DNA from: Arthrobacter silviterrae
Lineage (GTDB): Bacteria; Actinomycetota; Actinomycetes; Actinomycetales; Micrococcaceae
DNA length: 64,000 nt
Direction: 5' to 3'
Assembly: GCF_011045165.1 (NCBI RefSeq)
Contig: NZ_JAAKZI010000010.1
Coordinates: 61,225 to 125,224, forward strand
In this document: in pieces, positions 52,957-60,885 of the stretch
Layout of the letters: each line of letters opens with the position of its first letter
Numbering within the stretch: the stretch's first letter is position 1
Notes under the pieces: generated by a model
What the model was told of the DNA's origin: nothing
Seen by the model: the letters and a program-made list of their open reading frames with translations, nothing else
Database searches by the model: none
Position numbers and translations under genes: made by a program

Positions 52957-52973
52957 GGCGGAAAGTCCCCAAA

Positions 52974-53034
52974 CGACGGCGCACCTCCCCAGTCGCTTTC
53001 ACGGAACTGAAAGCGGAAGGGAGGTGCGCCGTCG
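52974..53034 (-). terminator. large terminator hairpin after the nuclease gene
   Basis: CGACGGCGCACCTCCC (52974-52989) pairs perfectly with its complement at 53019-53034. An inner stem CGCTTTC/GAAAGCG is nested. It lies 12 bp past the nuclease stop. Confidence 0.75.
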
Positions 53035-53046
53035 GGGTGCTACGGC

Positions 53047-56000
53047 CTAGACGCAGGCCTTGCTGCCCGGGTTGCGCTTGCACTGCGCATTCGGGTTGGT
53101 GATGGTTACCGGCAGGCTCACCGTGGTGCCGCTGGGTGCGGCACTGACGGTGATGGTGCCTCCCGTGCGGGCGTCGGCCGGCAGCTGGAAGGTGACCTTG
53201 GCGGAACCGTTGCTCACGCCCACCGTGTCAACCACGGTCGTCTTGCCCTTGCTGTCGGTGAACTGGACCGTGACGGAGGTGTTCTTCGGGCTGCCGAGGG
53301 AGGTCAGGTCCAGCTTGTTGAGCTGGAAGCTGACAGTGCCCTTGGCGTCCACCACGGCCGGATTGCCTTCAACCTCCACGCCGCGGCGTGAGAAGTCGGG
53401 GGCGATCGGGGCCTTGGCGGACTGCTCGCCCAGGTACTTGATCCAGGCGTCGCGGTCAATGAGGCCGGAATCCTTGGTGTTGGTGCCCTGGGTGAACACG
53501 CGGAAGTTGTCGCCGCCCGTTGCCAGGAAGCTGAACGTGCCCACGCGGTAGTTGCGGGCGGAATCCAGTGCCGCGCCGTTGATGGTGACCGAGGTGATGT
53601 GGTCGCCCAGCGCCCGGGTGGCGTCGTAGGTGTAGGACATGTTGGAGGACAGGCCCAGGTTCAGGAACGGGCGGCTGGGGATGCTGCCGTCCGCGTTGGT
53701 CTGCCACTGCTGTTCCAGCATGGTCTTCACCTGTGCGCCCGTGAGGGTGGTGGTCCACAGGTTGTTCACGAACGGCAGCACCGCGTTGGCGTTGGCGTAG
53801 GTGACCACGCCGTCGGCGAAGCCTGCGTTCTTGTAGAGCAGGTCCGCGCGGAGGCCGCCTGGATTCACGACGCCGATCTCGGCGCCGCCCGTCTGCTCCG
53901 ACTTCAGCGCATCCAGGAGGGCGTTGCCCACCAGGTTGCCCAGCGTCGATTCGCTGGCACGGTCGTCGCGGCTGACGGTGCCCGTTGCCGGGTCAGTGGT
54001 CTGGGCCGTGGTGATGTCGGCGGAAATTTCGCCAACCTTGACGCTGCCGGCAACCTTGGCGTCGGCCAGGGCCTTGTCCGTGATGGTCTTGACGGCGGCA
54101 ACGCGCGGGTAGCTGGCAACCAGTGTGGCGTCGGCTGTGGTCGAACGGGCCACGTTGCGCTGCGTGTACGACTTCACATGGTGGGTGGTGGCGTCCACAG
54201 TCAGCTGGATCTGCCCAATGAACTCGCCGTAGCTGCCCGTCTGGAGGACGGGGCGCGTCTTCAGTGCGGCATCAGCGGCAACACCGGGGATCGGTGCGTC
54301 CCACGCATACTGCTTGTGCGTGTGGCCGGTGAAGATGGCGTTGACGGACGGGGAGGTCGTGTCAACGATCTGGGCGAACGCCCCGCCGGCGGCAATCTCC
54401 TGGCCCAAGGTGGCGCCGTCGGGCGTTCCCGCCCCGGCACCCTCGTGGTACTCGGCCACGATGACGTCGGCCAGATGGCCGTCAGTGATCTTCTTTGCGA
54501 CGCGGTTGACTGCTGCCACGGGATCGCCGAAGTCCAGGTTGGCGATCCCCGACGGGGTCACCAGGGTGGGGGTCTCCTGTGTGATGGCACCGATGACGGC
54601 CACCTTCACGCCGTTGACATCGATGACCTTGTATTCGTCAAGCACCGGGGTGGTGGTGCCCTTGGCGTATACGTTGGCGCCGAGGTAATCCCACGTGGCG
54701 GCGGTGCGGATGCGGCCGTCAAGGTCCGCGTAGCCCTTGTCGAATTCGTGGTTTCCGACGGCGGAGGCCGACAGCCCCAGCGCGTTGAGCACGTCGATGG
54801 TGGGCTTGTCATCCTGCGATGCGGAGGCGAACAGGCTGGCGCCGAGGTTGTCGCCCGCGGACAGGAATGCGGTGTTGGCGTCTCCGGAGGCGGCGCGCAG
54901 CTGCTCCACCGTGCCGGCAAACTTCACCGTGTTGGAGTCGATGCGGCCGTGGAAGTCATTGATGTTCAGGATGTTGACTTCCTGGGTGCTTCCGGGAGCC
55001 GGGGCCATCTTCAGGCCAACAACCACGGGGTCGTGGTCGGAGGCTGCGAACGCCGAGGTGTCATAGAAGTCGGTGACGTTGTTGTTGTACCGGCTGTAGC
55101 CCATGGCAATGGACTCGGCGGAGTTGATGTTCCAGATGTCCACGCCCGTGACCATGGCCTCGGCAGCAGGCGAGGCCAGGATGTGGTCCAGGGAACCCAC
55201 CATGCCGCCGTAGCTGTAGGAGTGCTTGGTGGTCTTGGCGTCCTGGTCCACGTAGCCGGCGCCCGTGAGGACGTTGATCGGATCTTCGTGCAGGTACGCG
55301 TTGAAGTCACCGATCAGCAGCACCTTCTGCGTGCCCTGTGCTGCCTGCTGTGCATTCGAGAATGCCAGCAGCGCCTTGGCCTGGGCAGTGCGGGCCAGGT
55401 TGGAGTTGCCCTGTCCCTTGTCGGTGTCGCTGCCGATGGCCGAACCCTTCGACTTGAAGTGGTTCACAATCATCAGCACCTTGGAGGCATCCGGTGCGCC
55501 CACCATCTTGAATGCCTGGGCCAGCGGCTGGCGGGCAATGCCGGTGAAGGCTGCATCGTCCAGGATCACGGAGCCGCCCACGGGCTCGGCCACGGCCTTT
55601 TTGTAGATGAAGGCCGTCCGGATGACGTCCTCGTCGGTCACAGCCGGGCGCGTTGCGGGGGAGCGGACGTAGTCCCAGGTGCCGGGGGCTGCGGTGTTCA
55701 GTGCGGCCACCAGGATGGACAGTGCGTTGTCGCGGTCCTTGCCGAACTTGGCGGAGTTTTCAATCTCCTCCAGGGAGAGGACGTCGGCGCCTGAAGCGTT
55801 GATGCCGGAGACGATCTTGTCCTGCTGGCGCTTAAGGCTTGCCGCGTTCGCAGCGCCGCGCTGCAGGCAGCCGCCCTTGACGGTGAGGGGGTTGCCGTCC
55901 CGGTCCAGGTAGAACTGGCAGGCCGGTTCTTGGTCTCCCGTGGTGGGGAAGTAGTTCTGCACGTTGAAGGAGGCCACCTTGAGGTTGCCGCCCACGTCCT

Positions 56001-57579
56001 TGGGCTTTGCCTCGCGGTTGTTGCCGAAGGCGATGGGCTGCACGGAGGCAGCGTTGGCCGCCGTCAGCGGCTCCAGGGGCTGGAACTTGTAGGCATTGTT
56101 CCGGTTGTCAAAGATGACGTTGGAGCTGAACTCGCCCTGCGAGCCGACCCGCATCGGGGTGCCGGCGCTGAGCCACGGCAGGGGGATGGAGGACCCCGTG
56201 GTGGAGTAGTTGGCGCTGGAGCCGTCGTCGAGCTTGATGGCGCGAGCAGCATTCTCGGCCACCTGCGCGGCGTACTCCACGGACCCGTACGGGGCCACCG
56301 CGGTGGGTTGGGCCAACGCCGTCGTGCCGGCGGCCAGGCCGATCTCGCCGTAGCTGCTCAGCGAGTAGTTGTCGGTGATGGTGAAGGTGCCCTGCGGCGC
56401 CACCAGCATGCCCTCGAGGGTTTCGCGTTCAGCATCGGTGGCCGGGAGGGTCTTCAACACGGTGGCCTTGACCTCTGCGGCGGGGTCCGACAGCACCGTC
56501 ATGTCGCCGGCGGAAACGTTGACCTCGGTGGTTTTGTTGGCGTCCGCGGCGCCACCAAATTCGGAGACCAGCCCCTTGACCTCGACGTAGTCGCCGATCT
56601 TCACGCTGCGGACCGTGGAGGGCGAGTAGACAAATACGCCGTCCGAGGCTTTGTGCGTGGCGAGGTCCAGGTCCCCGCCGGTGCCGGGGGTCTGGATGAA
56701 GTAGCCGTTGAAGCCGCCGTCGGGGTAGACGGCCGTGACCTTGCCCTTGGTGGTGACAATGGAACCTTCAAAGGGGCTGGCAATGCCTGTTCCCTGGACT
56801 TCGGCGATGCTCATGGCGCCTGCGTCCTCGGGCGGGGGCGGGGGTGTGTCGCCGCCCTGCGTGCCCACGGGTGTCGGGTCTGCCGGTGTGAAGTCGTTCT
56901 TGTTGTTGTCCGTGTCGGCGAACCCGGGGCGGTTCAGCGACTTTGACACGCTGCCGGTGGGTCCTGCGGCACCTTCAAAGGTGTTGGACGTGCCGTAACC
57001 GAGCAAGTCCACCACGCCGGGCTCGCCCACCACTGATCCGGTGGGCAGGGCCTGGAATTTGGCGGACTGGTTGGACAGGACAATGGTGCCGGTGCTGGCG
57101 GCGAAGGCCAAGGAACTGGATTCGACGTCGGCCGCGGGCAAGTCCCTGCCGGCGGGGGTTGCGCCCCCATTGGCCGCCCCCTTGACCAGGTAGTAGCCCT
57201 TGGCGGGGATGATGCCGGACAGGCCGTCAAGCGCCGCAGAAATGCTGATGGCGCCGGTATTTCCACCGGGACGGTACTGCAGCGACCAGCCCTTGAGGTT
57301 GATGGCCGAATCGGTGGGGTTGTACAGCTCCACGAAGCGGTTCTTGTATGTTGCCCCGGCGCTGCCGCCGTTGAGGTAGGCCTCGTTGATGATCACGTGG
57401 GATGCTGCCGTGACGGCGGCCGGAAGGGCACCTGTGGGCGCCAGCGCCGCCGTCGTGGTTGGGCCCGCTGTGGCGGGGCCCTGTTCGGCCTGCGCAGGCG
57501 ACAACGCCAGCGGGGCCGCGGCGAGTCCAAGGGCCACGATGGCCCCCATTCCCGCCTTCATAAGGGTGTTGGTCTTCAT
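53047..57579 (-). CDS. secreted ExeM/NucH nuclease fused to 5'-nucleotidase
   Basis: A 1510-residue exported enzyme. A signal peptide ends near A-Q-A at residue 32. A lamin-tail-like domain spans about 55-200. An OB-type segment follows and then an endonuclease/exonuclease/phosphatase domain around 520-850, with S-F-N-V-Q-N-Y-F and G-D-F-N-A-Y and S-D-H-D-P-V. A calcineurin-like phosphatase spans 870-1170 (N-D-F-H-G-R-I, G-N-H-E-F-D, F-T-G-H-T-H-K). A 5'-nucleotidase C-terminal domain (N-P-G-G-L-R-A-D) and an Ig-like tail end it. It would degrade extracellular DNA to nucleosides and phosphate. The ATG at 57579 starts the signal peptide. Confidence 0.9.
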   Translation of the reverse strand: MKTNTLMKAGMGAIVALGLAAAPLALSPAQAEQGPATAGPTTTAALAPTGALPAAVTAASHVIINEAYLNGGSAGATYKNRFVELYNPTDSAINLKGWSLQYRPGGNTGAISISAALDGLSGIIPAKGYYLVKGAANGGATPAGRDLPAADVESSSLAFAASTGTIVLSNQSAKFQALPTGSVVGEPGVVDLLGYGTSNTFEGAAGPTGSVSKSLNRPGFADTDNNKNDFTPADPTPVGTQGGDTPPPPPEDAGAMSIAEVQGTGIASPFEGSIVTTKGKVTAVYPDGGFNGYFIQTPGTGGDLDLATHKASDGVFVYSPSTVRSVKIGDYVEVKGLVSEFGGAADANKTTEVNVSAGDMTVLSDPAAEVKATVLKTLPATDAERETLEGMLVAPQGTFTITDNYSLSSYGEIGLAAGTTALAQPTAVAPYGSVEYAAQVAENAARAIKLDDGSSANYSTTGSSIPLPWLSAGTPMRVGSQGEFSSNVIFDNRNNAYKFQPLEPLTAANAASVQPIAFGNNREAKPKDVGGNLKVASFNVQNYFPTTGDQEPACQFYLDRDGNPLTVKGGCLQRGAANAASLKRQQDKIVSGINASGADVLSLEEIENSAKFGKDRDNALSILVAALNTAAPGTWDYVRSPATRPAVTDEDVIRTAFIYKKAVAEPVGGSVILDDAAFTGIARQPLAQAFKMVGAPDASKVLMIVNHFKSKGSAIGSDTDKGQGNSNLARTAQAKALLAFSNAQQAAQGTQKVLLIGDFNAYLHEDPINVLTGAGYVDQDAKTTKHSYSYGGMVGSLDHILASPAAEAMVTGVDIWNINSAESIAMGYSRYNNNVTDFYDTSAFAASDHDPVVVGLKMAPAPGSTQEVNILNINDFHGRIDSNTVKFAGTVEQLRAASGDANTAFLSAGDNLGASLFASASQDDKPTIDVLNALGLSASAVGNHEFDKGYADLDGRIRTAATWDYLGANVYAKGTTTPVLDEYKVIDVNGVKVAVIGAITQETPTLVTPSGIANLDFGDPVAAVNRVAKKITDGHLADVIVAEYHEGAGAGTPDGATLGQEIAAGGAFAQIVDTTSPSVNAIFTGHTHKQYAWDAPIPGVAADAALKTRPVLQTGSYGEFIGQIQLTVDATTHHVKSYTQRNVARSTTADATLVASYPRVAAVKTITDKALADAKVAGSVKVGEISADITTAQTTDPATGTVSRDDRASESTLGNLVGNALLDALKSEQTGGAEIGVVNPGGLRADLLYKNAGFADGVVTYANANAVLPFVNNLWTTTLTGAQVKTMLEQQWQTNADGSIPSRPFLNLGLSSNMSYTYDATRALGDHITSVTINGAALDSARNYRVGTFSFLATGGDNFRVFTQGTNTKDSGLIDRDAWIKYLGEQSAKAPIAPDFSRRGVEVEGNPAVVDAKGTVSFQLNKLDLTSLGSPKNTSVTVQFTDSKGKTTVVDTVGVSNGSAKVTFQLPADARTGGTITVSAAPSGTTVSLPVTITNPNAQCKRNPGSKACV

Positions 57580-57806
57580 GTTTCCAACTCTCGGATGTGG
57601 TTGCACAGTTGTGCTGTGGGTGATGATGAAAGGTGTTTTGTACTGCATTTAGAGAGAAACCCAAAGCAAAAAGGGCCGGGTCCAGCCAGCCCCGCAGGAT
57701 CGTCTTTGAGCCTCACACATAAAAGTGAATCATCCATGAACGGGAGGGGGCGGTCAAGCAAACGCTTTCCGAGTGCGTGGACGTGAATGAATGTGGCCTT
57801 TAACGA

Positions 57807-57850
57807 GCAAAAAGGACGCGGCCCCGTCACCGGGGCCGCGTCCTTTTTGC
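57807..57850 (-). terminator. terminator of tRNA-Ser(TGA)
   Basis: Twenty-bp perfect arms (57807-57826 and 57831-57850) with a 4-nt loop, beginning GCAAAAAGGACGCGG and ending in a T5 run on the minus strand. Confidence 0.9.
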
Positions 57851-57855
57851 CTGTG

Positions 57856-57943
57856 CGGAAGGTGCGAGATTCGAACTCGCGGTACGGGGTTACCGCACAC
57901 TGGTTTTCAAGACCAGCTCCATCGGCCGCTCGGACAACCTTCC
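57856..57943 (-). tRNA. tRNA-Ser(TGA)
   Basis: An 88-nt class II tRNA with acceptor GGAAGGT/ACCTTCC, anticodon loop CTTGAAA (TGA), a long variable arm, and T-loop TTCGAAT. CCA is not encoded. Confidence 0.95.
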
Positions 57944-58047
57944 TTACCCTAGTAGTGTTTCATAAGCAGGGCGGTGCCACCAAAGCGGCCACAGCTGCCC
58001 GTGCCAGCCAGTGGAATTGCCCGTGGAAAAGTCAAGTGGAGAGTGTC

Positions 58048-59031
58048 ATGAAGGCAATTGTTGCCCCGCAGCCGGGAGGTCCGGACGTTTTGACCCTGGC
58101 GGAGGTCCCCGCACCCGTTCCGGGACCGGGCGAGGTCCTGATCGACGTGGTCGCGGCGGGCATCAACCGGGCGGACGTCCAGCAGCGCCGGGGTTTTTAC
58201 CCGCCTCCCGCCGGGGCCTCGACCATTTTGGGCCTGGAGGTCTCGGGCCGCATTGCCGGCTTTGGCCCCAACGTTACGCGGCCGTTTTCCCTGGGGGACA
58301 AGGTGGTGGCCCTGCTCAGCGGCGGCGGCTATGCGGAGCAGGTGGCGGTTCCGGCCGGCCAGGTGCTGCCCCTGCCCGGCGGCGTGGATGTGGTCACGGC
58401 CGCGTCGCTGCCCGAGGTGGCCGCCACGGTCTATTCCAACCTCTTCATGACCGCCCAGCTGCAGCCAGGGGAGACGGTGCTGATCCACGGCGGCACGGGC
58501 GGCATTGGCGTCATGGCGGTCCAGCTGGCCAAGGCGGCCGGCGCGCGCGTGATCGCGACGGCCGGCAGCGACGAAAAGGCGGCCATGCTCACCGGCTACC
58601 TGGGCGCGGACCTGGCCATCAACTACCGCTCCCAGGACTTTGTGGAACTGGTCCGCGAGCACACCGGCGGCCTGGGCGCGAACGTGATTCTCGACGTCGT
58701 CGGCGCCAAGTACCTTGCCCAGAATGTGCAGGCCCTGGCCCTGTACGGCCGCCTGGTGGTGATCGGCCTGCAGGGAGGCACGACGGCGGAGCTCGACCTG
58801 GGTGCCCTGCTCGCCAAGCGCGCTGCCGTCATTGGCACCACCCTGCGGGCCCGGCCCGCGGAGGAAAAGGCGACCATCATGGACGGGGTGCGCGGGCACG
58901 TGTGGCCGCTGTTGGCGTCGGGGGCCGTCAAAACCCTGGTGGACAAGACATTCCCGCTGTCCCAGGCCGCTGCCGCGCACGAATACTTCGACTCCGGCGC
59001 CCACGTGGGCAAAGTCCTGCTGACGCTGTAG
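58048..59031 (+). CDS. NAD(P)H:quinone oxidoreductase, zeta-crystallin type
   Basis: A 327-residue member of the zinc-independent MDR family. The N-terminal part has G-I-N-R-A-D-V-Q-Q-R-R-G and P-P-G/A-S-T-I-L-G-L-E-V-S-G. The NADPH fold has H-G-G-T-G-G-I-G-V-M-A-V-Q-L-A near 150. The zinc-binding residues of alcohol dehydrogenases are absent. It reduces quinones or alkenals in the cytosol. The ATG at 58048 is the family-typical start M-K-A-I-V. Confidence 0.9.
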   Translation: MKAIVAPQPGGPDVLTLAEVPAPVPGPGEVLIDVVAAGINRADVQQRRGFYPPPAGASTILGLEVSGRIAGFGPNVTRPFSLGDKVVALLSGGGYAEQVAVPAGQVLPLPGGVDVVTAASLPEVAATVYSNLFMTAQLQPGETVLIHGGTGGIGVMAVQLAKAAGARVIATAGSDEKAAMLTGYLGADLAINYRSQDFVELVREHTGGLGANVILDVVGAKYLAQNVQALALYGRLVVIGLQGGTTAELDLGALLAKRAAVIGTTLRARPAEEKATIMDGVRGHVWPLLASGAVKTLVDKTFPLSQAAAAHEYFDSGAHVGKVLLTL

Positions 59032-59042
59032 CCCGGCCTGCC

Positions 59043-59076
59043 CCGGTGGTCGAGCAGCGAGCCCTGCGAGCGCGTC
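59043..59076 (-). repeat. exact inverted copy of the 34-bp palindromic unit
   Basis: Reverse complement identical at all 34 positions to the units at 48301-48334 and 48335-48368. It lies 11 bp after the quinone oxidoreductase stop. Confidence 0.9.
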
Positions 59077-59247
59077 GAGGCCCGGGCCCCTCCGAGTACG
59101 GGGCCAAGCCGCCACCGCACCGAGAGGACCCCCGTGTCGGCGAGGGTCAACCCCACAGTCGCGACACGAACGCCGCTAAGGGACTGTTTGACCCCGGTTT
59201 CGGCGTGCCCATGCCCGGATCCGGCCGAATTCCGGCCCTGCCCCAAT

Positions 59248-59303
59248 CGGTGGTGCAGCACCTGCGGGCTGGTGGATTCGGTGGTGCAGCACCTGCGGGC
59301 TGG
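59248..59303 (+). repeat. direct repeat in the gap before the PadR gene
   Basis: A 25-bp unit (starting CGGTGGTGCAGCACC) occurs at 59248-59272 and 59279-59303. A second looser pair around ATCAGCTGCKCCATCGA follows. The gap 59077-59425 shows no credible gene. Confidence 0.6.
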
Positions 59304-59410
59304 CCCGTCCATAGCCCACATCAGCTGCTCCATCGATTCTCCGCCGGGCCCGCAGCCCGCATCAGCTGCGCCATCGAATTGCCGCGCCCTTCCCGATGGC
59401 GAAACACCCC

Positions 59411-59463
59411 TTGCGCATTGCATACCCGGTAACTAGTGTTTGCCATACGCGGTATGCATACCG
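59411..59463 (+). promoter_or_regulatory. promoter and PadR operator
   Basis: TTGCGC (59411-59416) and TAGTGT (59434-59439), 17 bp apart, are followed by the perfect palindrome CGGTATG-CATACCG (59450-59463). A site downstream of the -10 fits autorepression of the padR-ABC operon. Confidence 0.65.
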
Positions 59464-59514
59464 TTGTCGCGGCCGGCCATTGGGGGCGGCCGCGCCGATC
59501 TTGGGGAGATTCAC

Positions 59515-60162
59515 ATGTCAATCAGGCATTCACTGTTGGCCCTGCTGCAGGAGGGCCCGCGATACGGGTACCAGCTCCGCGGCGAGTTTGAGGAGCGGAC
59601 GGGCTCCACCTGGCCGCTGAACATTGGCCAGGTCTACACCACGCTGGACCGGCTGGAGCGGGACGGCCTGGTCGAAAAGGAAGGGGACGACGGCGAGGGT
59701 CACGTGGTGTACACCATCACTGACGCCGGGCGCACCGAAGTGACGGACTGGTTCGCACAGCCCGTGGCTGCCACAAATCCGCCCCGCAACGAGCTTGCCA
59801 TCAAACTGGCATTGGCCCTGACCTTGGACGGCGTGGATGTTGCCGCCGTCGTTCAGGCCCAACGCACCGCCTCGATGCGGCAGCTGCAGGACTACACGCG
59901 CCAGCGCCGGGCTGCAGCGACCAGTGCTGACGCTGCTCCGGCAGCACAGGGCGGGCCGAAGGCCAACGACGCTGCCTGGCTGCTGGTCCTGGACTCGCTC
60001 ATCTTCACCGCGGAGGCGGAGGTCAGGTGGCTGGACCATTGCGAGGGCTGGATGGCCCAGCGTGCCGTGCGCGCCGGGAAGCAACGGACAGCGGTGGCCG
60101 AACGCCAGGCGGCCGAACACCCGGCGGCCGCAGCGGCCGGGACCCGGGCGGTGTCCAAATGA
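59515..60162 (+). CDS. PadR-family transcriptional regulator
   Basis: A 215-residue regulator. The N-terminal winged helix has S-L-L-A-L-L-Q-E-G-P-R-Y-G-Y-Q-L and G-Q-V-Y-T-T-L-D-R-L-E-R-D-G-L-V. The C-terminal helices are typical of the PadR-s2 type that dimerize. Proteins of this kind sense antibiotics or phenolics and control adjacent ABC exporters. The end is Ala-rich. Its stop overlaps the ATPase ATG by 4 bp. Confidence 0.92.
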   Translation: MSIRHSLLALLQEGPRYGYQLRGEFEERTGSTWPLNIGQVYTTLDRLERDGLVEKEGDDGEGHVVYTITDAGRTEVTDWFAQPVAATNPPRNELAIKLALALTLDGVDVAAVVQAQRTASMRQLQDYTRQRRAAATSADAAPAAQGGPKANDAAWLLVLDSLIFTAEAEVRWLDHCEGWMAQRAVRAGKQRTAVAERQAAEHPAAAAAGTRAVSK

Positions 60163-60884
60163 GCAGCGAGGTCCTGCAGCTCGACGGCGTGAGCCGCACC
60201 TATGGCGCGGGAGCCACGGCCGTCGCGGCGCTGCGAAACGTCAATTTGACCATCCATGCGGGGGAGTTTGTGGCCGTCATGGGCCCGTCCGGCTCCGGAA
60301 AGTCCTCGCTGCTGACACTGGCCGGCGGCCTGGACAGGGCCACGGGCGGGGAGGTGTTTGTGGAGGGGACTCCGTTGGGCGGGCTGAGCATCAACGAACT
60401 GGCCCGGCTGCGGCGCCGGGCCGTGGGCTACGTGTTCCAGGATTTCAACCTGGTGCCCACCCTGACGGCGGCGGAAAACGTGGCACTGCCGCGCGAGCTG
60501 GACGGAATCCCGGCCAGGAAGGCCCGCAGGCAGGCGAATGACGCCCTGCGCCTGGTGGGCATCGAGGACCTGGCGGACAGGTTTATGGACCAGATGTCCG
60601 GCGGGCAGCAGCAGCGCGTGGCCATTGCCCGGGCCATCGTGGGCAATCGCCGGCTGATTCTGGCGGATGAGCCCACTGGCGCCCTGGACTCGGCCACGGG
60701 AGACGGCATCCTGGAGGTGCTGAGGGGTCGCACGGAGGCGGGGGCCGCCGTCGTGCTGGTCACGCATGAGGCCCGGCATGCCGGGTGGGCGGACAGGGTG
60801 GTGTTCCTCAAGGACGGGCGCATTGTGGACGAGGCCGCCTCGCAGCATGATCCGTCGGTGCTGCTGACCGGGCGGGCCCACTGA
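60159..60884 (+). CDS. ABC transporter ATP-binding protein, MacB/LolD type
   Basis: A 241-residue ATPase with G-P-S-G-S-G-K-S-S (Walker A, about 41-49), M-S-G-G-Q-Q-Q-R (signature), L-I-L-A-D-E-P-T-G-A-L-D and a switch His in V-T-H-E. The D-E-P-T-G-A-L-D form marks the MacB/LolD/BceA class that works with FtsX-like permeases. It ends 1 bp before the permease start. Confidence 0.93.
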   Translation: MSSEVLQLDGVSRTYGAGATAVAALRNVNLTIHAGEFVAVMGPSGSGKSSLLTLAGGLDRATGGEVFVEGTPLGGLSINELARLRRRAVGYVFQDFNLVPTLTAAENVALPRELDGIPARKARRQANDALRLVGIEDLADRFMDQMSGGQQQRVAIARAIVGNRRLILADEPTGALDSATGDGILEVLRGRTEAGAAVVLVTHEARHAGWADRVVFLKDGRIVDEAASQHDPSVLLTGRAH

Positions 60885-60885
60885 G

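Noticed and set aside
53599..55794. A 731-codon open frame opposite the nuclease gene
   Set aside because: Antisense shadow of a well-supported secreted nuclease; no domain or ribosome site.
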